A stretch of 42,596 bases of DNA, from contig JAURZO010000193.1 in assembly GCA_030653405.1 (NCBI GenBank), forward strand, positions 1 through 42,596, read 5' to 3'. Numbering within the stretch: the first letter of the stretch is position 1; each line of letters starts with the position of its first letter. Below are positions 39,701 through 42,596 of the stretch, piece after piece. A model generated the notes under the pieces. The model ran no database searches. It saw only the letters and a list, made by a program, of their open reading frames with translations, and was not told where the DNA came from. Both the position numbers and the translations under genes were made by a program. The DNA is from Zwartia sp. Lineage in GTDB: Bacteria; Pseudomonadota; Gammaproteobacteria; Burkholderiales; Burkholderiaceae_B.

Positions 39701-40996
39701 ATGAGCAAGAACATCGTAGTGATCGGTACCCAATGGGGTGACGAAGGCAAGGGCAAAATTGTTGACTGGCTTGCCGAGTCCGCGCAGGGCGTGGTTCGGT
39801 TTCAAGGCGGTCACAATGCCGGCCATACCCTTTGGGTCAATGGCAAGAAAACGATTTTGCGTTTGATTCCTTCGGGCATCATGCATCCGAGTGTGACGTG
39901 CTACATCGGTAATGGTGTCGTGTTGTCGCCAGAGGCCCTGCTCAAGGAAATTGTAGAGCTCGAGGCCGCTGGGTTGGATGTGCGCTCACGTTTGAAAATA
40001 TCCGAGGCATGCCCTTTGATTCTTCCTTATCACGTCGCTCTCGATCAGGCGCGTGAAGCGCGACGGGGCGATGCCAAGATCGGCACCACGGGTCGAGGGA
40101 TTGGCCCCGCGTACGAGGACAAAGTCGCTCGCCGAGCATTGCGTGTTCAGGACTTGTTTGATCCTGTCGGCTTTCGCGCCAAGGTCGATGAGGTCTTGGA
40201 TTTGCATAACTTCGTCTTAACTAAATATCTCGGTGCGCAGGCTATTTCAGCGCAAGAGGTTGTGGATCAGGCGATGGCGCTTGCGCCTGCCGTTGCACCG
40301 ATGGTCGCAGACGTCAGTAGCTTGCTGTTTATGGCGCAACAAGCCGGACAGAGTCTCTTGTTTGAGGGCGCTCAGGGTGCTTTGCTGGACGTCGATCATG
40401 GCACCTACCCGTATGTGACGAGTAGCAATTGCGTCGCCGGTGCTGCTGCAGCAGGCGCGGGCGTTGGTCCTCAAAGCCTGAATTATGTTTTAGGCATTAC
40501 AAAAGCGTATGCGACGCGCGTCGGTTCGGGACCTTTCCCAACTGAACTGCTGGATGAGACTGGTGCGCGTTTGGCCACGGTCGGTAAGGAGTTTGGCTCG
40601 GTGACGGGTCGTCCTCGTCGTTGTGGTTGGTTTGATGGCGCTGCGCTCAAAAGATCCGTGCGTTTGAATGGTATTTCTGGTCTTTGCATCACCAAGCTCG
40701 ACGTGCTTGATGGTTTGCCAATGCTCAAAATGGGTGTGGGCTATGACATCGATGGTCAGGCCTGTGACGTGTTGCCTTACGGTGCCGCAGCTGTTGAGCG
40801 CGCCAAGCCCGTTTTCGAGGAAATGCCCGGCTGGACCGAGTCGACGGTTGGGGTGACGGATTTTGATAAATTGCCAGTCAATGCGCAGCGTTACCTTAAG
40901 CGCTTGTCTGAGGTGTGTGGTGTGCCGATTGATATGGTGTCAACGGGGCCGGATCGTAACGAAACCATCATTTTACGCAATCCCTTCAAGTCTTAA
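39701..40996 (+). CDS. purA: Adenylosuccinate synthetase
   Basis: A 431-residue GTP-dependent enzyme joining IMP and aspartate, the first committed step to AMP. GTQWGDEGKGKIVDWL (P-loop region), HNAGHTLWVNG, GTTGRGIGPAYEDK and the C-terminal STGPDRNETI are present. It follows hisZ after 80 bases and overlaps the next start by one base (TAATG), coupling it to the phosphoribosyltransferase. The hisZ-purA pairing is standard in this group. Confidence 0.97.
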   Translation: MSKNIVVIGTQWGDEGKGKIVDWLAESAQGVVRFQGGHNAGHTLWVNGKKTILRLIPSGIMHPSVTCYIGNGVVLSPEALLKEIVELEAAGLDVRSRLKISEACPLILPYHVALDQAREARRGDAKIGTTGRGIGPAYEDKVARRALRVQDLFDPVGFRAKVDEVLDLHNFVLTKYLGAQAISAQEVVDQAMALAPAVAPMVADVSSLLFMAQQAGQSLLFEGAQGALLDVDHGTYPYVTSSNCVAGAAAAGAGVGPQSLNYVLGITKAYATRVGSGPFPTELLDETGARLATVGKEFGSVTGRPRRCGWFDGAALKRSVRLNGISGLCITKLDVLDGLPMLKMGVGYDIDGQACDVLPYGAAAVERAKPVFEEMPGWTESTVGVTDFDKLPVNAQRYLKRLSEVCGVPIDMVSTGPDRNETIILRNPFKS

Positions 40997-41748
40997 TGTC
41001 TATCAGATCAGCGACGCCTAAGAAGGTTGCTGCGAGAGTAGAGCAAGGCGCATCGTCAGGATCAGTTGTGAGATCAGGGGCTGGGTCAGTCTCTGAGTTA
41101 GTTACAGAGTCAATTTCTGAGCCAGTTTCAGTTTCAGAAGCAATTTCTGAGTCAATTTCTGAATCAGTTTCTGAACCAGTTTCAGAATCAGTTTCAAAAT
41201 CAGTTTCAAAATCAGCCGACGCATCCTTTAAAGAGCTCAAGGTTGACTGGTCGTCTTATCATCAACTTATTGAACGTCTGGTCATCTTGGTGCATCAGTC
41301 TGGGGAGTCGTTTGACCAAATACTGTGCCTCGCGAGGGGCGGGCTCAGGGTCGGAGATGTTTTTTCTCGCATTTTTGATTTGCCTCTGGCGATACTTGCG
41401 ACGAGCAGCTACAGGGATGATGCCGGGCATACCCAAGGTACTCTGAATATCGCACCTTTCATCACGACAACGCAGGGCACACTGAGCGGACGTATCCTGG
41501 TGGTCGATGATATGGTCGATAGCGGACAGACCCTCGACTTGGTGTGCAAACACCTCTTGTACACCTATCCTGGTATTGCATCGCTTAAAACAGCCGTGCT
41601 TTGGTACAAAATCGATTCTGTGATTGAGCCAGATTATTTTGTTGAGAAACTATCTGGCAATCTATGGATTGATCAACCTTTTGAGCTTTATGATGGTTTA
41701 TCTGCCTCAGAATTGGCTCAAAAGCATAAAAACGCGCTTGCCTCATAG
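40996..41748 (+). CDS. Purine-type phosphoribosyltransferase with an N-terminal SVSE repeat tail
   Basis: A 250-residue protein. Residues about 80-250 form a type I phosphoribosyltransferase domain with the PRPP loop ILVVDDMVDSGQT and an early LARGGLRVGD. Relatives next to purA in Burkholderiales are annotated as hypoxanthine/xanthine-type phosphoribosyltransferases, which fits salvage feeding PurA; the base is not determined here. Residues 33-73 are a Ser/Glu/Val repeat (units SISE, SVSE, SVSK) encoded by 12-bp tandem units. This tail is likely disordered and negatively charged, turning basic at its end, and is not part of the enzyme fold. Start overlaps the purA stop. Confidence 0.88.
   Translation: MSIRSATPKKVAARVEQGASSGSVVRSGAGSVSELVTESISEPVSVSEAISESISESVSEPVSESVSKSVSKSADASFKELKVDWSSYHQLIERLVILVHQSGESFDQILCLARGGLRVGDVFSRIFDLPLAILATSSYRDDAGHTQGTLNIAPFITTTQGTLSGRILVVDDMVDSGQTLDLVCKHLLYTYPGIASLKTAVLWYKIDSVIEPDYFVEKLSGNLWIDQPFELYDGLSASELAQKHKNALAS
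41092..41214 (+). repeat. 12-bp tandem repeat in the phosphoribosyltransferase gene
   Basis: About ten imperfect in-frame units of TCTGARTCARTT (one unit extended to 18 bp), translating to S-E-x-V/I periodicity. The low-complexity composition differs sharply from the flanking sequence and suggests slippage growth. Confidence 0.85.
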
Positions 41749-41765
41749 CGTATTCATGCTATGAT
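41738..41765 (+). promoter_or_regulatory. rpsU promoter with overlapping inverted repeat
   Basis: TTGCCT (41738-41743), 16-base spacer, TATGAT (41760-41765), about 52 bases before rpsU. A perfect 6-bp inverted repeat, CATAGC (41744-41749) and GCTATG (41758-41763), covers the spacer edges and part of the -10, so a bound regulator would block polymerase. The hexamers are good matches; the operator is inferred. Confidence 0.55.
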
Positions 41766-41816
41766 CACAGGCTATTCAGCTGTTTAACTGTTTTATTTTT
41801 TTACGTCACGCACCCT

Positions 41817-42029
41817 ATGCCTATCGTTCGTCTGAAAGAAAACGAGCCCTTCGAAGCCGCTCTGCGTCGCTTCAAGCGCACAATCGAAAAAACTGGTCTG
41901 TTGACCGAGTTGCGCGCACGCGAATTCTATGAAAAGCCAACAGCTGAGCGTAAGCGTAAGCAGGCTGCCGCTGTTAAGCGCCATTACAAGCGCATTCGCA
42001 GCCAGCAATTGCCGCCGCGCATGTACTAA
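41817..42029 (+). CDS. rpsU: 30S ribosomal protein bS21
   Basis: A 70-residue basic protein, the typical bS21 length, beginning MPIVRLKENEPFEAALRRFKR. It lies near the anti-Shine-Dalgarno end of 16S rRNA in the 30S subunit and aids initiation. The 25 bases before the ATG contain no purine-rich Shine-Dalgarno sequence. It precedes dnaG as in the classical rpsU-dnaG-rpoD operon. Confidence 0.97.
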   Translation: MPIVRLKENEPFEAALRRFKRTIEKTGLLTELRAREFYEKPTAERKRKQAAAVKRHYKRIRSQQLPPRMY

Positions 42030-42031
42030 TC

Positions 42032-42054
42032 AACGGCGCACATGCTGCGCCGTT
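42032..42054 (+). terminator. rpsU-dnaG intergenic hairpin
   Basis: AACGGCGCA (42032-42040) and TGCGCCGTT (42046-42054) form a 9-bp perfect stem with a 5-base loop two bases after the rpsU stop. Few Ts follow (TACAT), so it likely terminates only part of the transcripts. E. coli has a terminator at this spot that lowers dnaG expression relative to rpsU. Confidence 0.65.
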
Positions 42055-42071
42055 TACATATGGTCTGATCG

Positions 42072-42596
42072 TTGATCCCAGATTCCTTTATCCAGGATCT
42101 TCTAGCTCGCGTCGACGTGGCAGATGTCGTCGGACGATATGTTCAGTTAAAGAAAGGGGGCATTAACCTTTTAGGGTTATGTCCCTTTCATAACGAAAAG
42201 TCTCCCTCTTTTACTGTCAGTCCCACCAAGCAGTTCTATCATTGCTTTGGTTGCGGAGCGCATGGCAGTGCCATTACATTTTTGATTGAGCACACGGGAG
42301 CGAGCTTCCCAGAAGCCGTCCGAACACTCGCAAGTGCGGTTGGCATGAGTGTGCCTGACGAAAATAGATCACCTGCTCAAAAAGCTGCGAGTTCCCGTCG
42401 CCGCGAAGAGGTTTCACAACACACGCAGGTTCTTCAGCTTGCGCAAAAGCACTATCTTATTCAGCTTCGCGAAAGTCCGGCAGCCATTCGCTACCTCAAG
42501 GAACGAGGCCTGACGGGTCTGATTGCGAAAGAATTTGGTTTGGGCTGGGCGAGCGCAGACCGACAGGCTCTCGCGAAGGTCTTTCCGCGTTACGAC
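42072..42596 (+). CDS. dnaG: DNA primase (5' part, runs off the window)
   Basis: The first 175 residues of the replication primase. The zinc-binding domain is complete, with Cys37, His40, Cys58 and Cys61 in LCPFHNEKSPSF...YHCFGCG, followed by the start of the RNA polymerase domain (YLKERGLTGLIAKEFGLGWA). The start is TTG at 42072, the only initiation codon that gives the family N-terminus IPDSFIQDLLARVD; the in-frame ATG at 42060 is followed at once by a stop. Weak start and upstream hairpin both fit low primase expression. Confidence 0.96.
   Translation, partial: MIPDSFIQDLLARVDVADVVGRYVQLKKGGINLLGLCPFHNEKSPSFTVSPTKQFYHCFGCGAHGSAITFLIEHTGASFPEAVRTLASAVGMSVPDENRSPAQKAASSRRREEVSQHTQVLQLAQKHYLIQLRESPAAIRYLKERGLTGLIAKEFGLGWASADRQALAKVFPRYD

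Noticed and set aside
40986..41240. Minus-strand Asp/Glu/Thr/Ser-rich small reading frame
   Set aside because: It is only the reverse reading of the 12-bp repeat in the phosphoribosyltransferase gene.

Overview
The window is a chromosomal segment from a betaproteobacterium. The protein sequences and the gene order ndk-rlmN-rodZ-ispG-hisS-yfgM-bamB-der-(hisC)-hfq-hflX-hflK-hflC-hisZ-purA are those of Burkholderiales, and several proteins (the enlarged RimM, TrmD, the PurA-linked phosphoribosyltransferase) look closest to Alcaligenaceae. The species cannot be named from the sequence alone. No tRNA, rRNA, CRISPR array, IS element or phage gene was seen. No gene-free stretch exceeds 300 bases; the longest is the 272-base gap between trxA and parE.

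Layout. 1-1124 (minus): 5' part of rho, and trxA. 1397-5668 (plus): parE and parC (topoisomerase IV), abutting. 5721-8143: a ferredoxin-type flavin reductase and a lone UgpB-like solute-binding protein, closed by a strong intrinsic terminator (8163-8190). 8325-17109: eight genes of a type IVb pilus of the R64/PAPI-1 'thin pilus' kind (pilL-like, pilN, pilO, pilP, pilQ, pilR, pilS, pilV), mostly coupled by start/stop overlaps. 17250-22120: alaS, tusA-like, rpsP, rimM, trmD. 22311-25184 (minus): valS. 25371-41748: a long run of housekeeping genes for nucleotides, RNA modification, isoprenoids, histidine, envelope assembly, GTPases, Hfq and the FtsH modulators HflKC, ending with purA and a purine-type phosphoribosyltransferase. 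41817-42596: rpsU and the 5' part of dnaG, the start of a macromolecular-synthesis operon.

The accessory element is the pilus cluster. It contains an outer-membrane lipoprotein secretin, an assembly ATPase, an inner-membrane platform protein, accessory proteins, a major pilin and a PilV-like tip adhesin. It has no prepilin peptidase, no PilT-type ATPase, no PilM and no shufflon recombinase, so it must borrow a peptidase from elsewhere and its tip appears fixed. Its first gene looks like a fusion of a VirB9/CagX-like beta domain to a TcpQ domain. The type IVa pilotin gene often found between rlmN and rodZ in Burkholderiales is absent here.

A second theme is repeat-driven protein growth. RimM, TrmD and RlmN each carry a low-complexity in-frame insertion, and the phosphoribosyltransferase has an SVSE-type repeat tail. 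In rlmN and the phosphoribosyltransferase gene these are clean 15-bp and 12-bp tandem repeats. Regulatory candidates include a terminator hairpin placed just after a -10 element upstream of hisZ (possible attenuator or small RNA), a rpsU/dnaG intergenic hairpin, and promoters of rpsP, ndk and rpsU.
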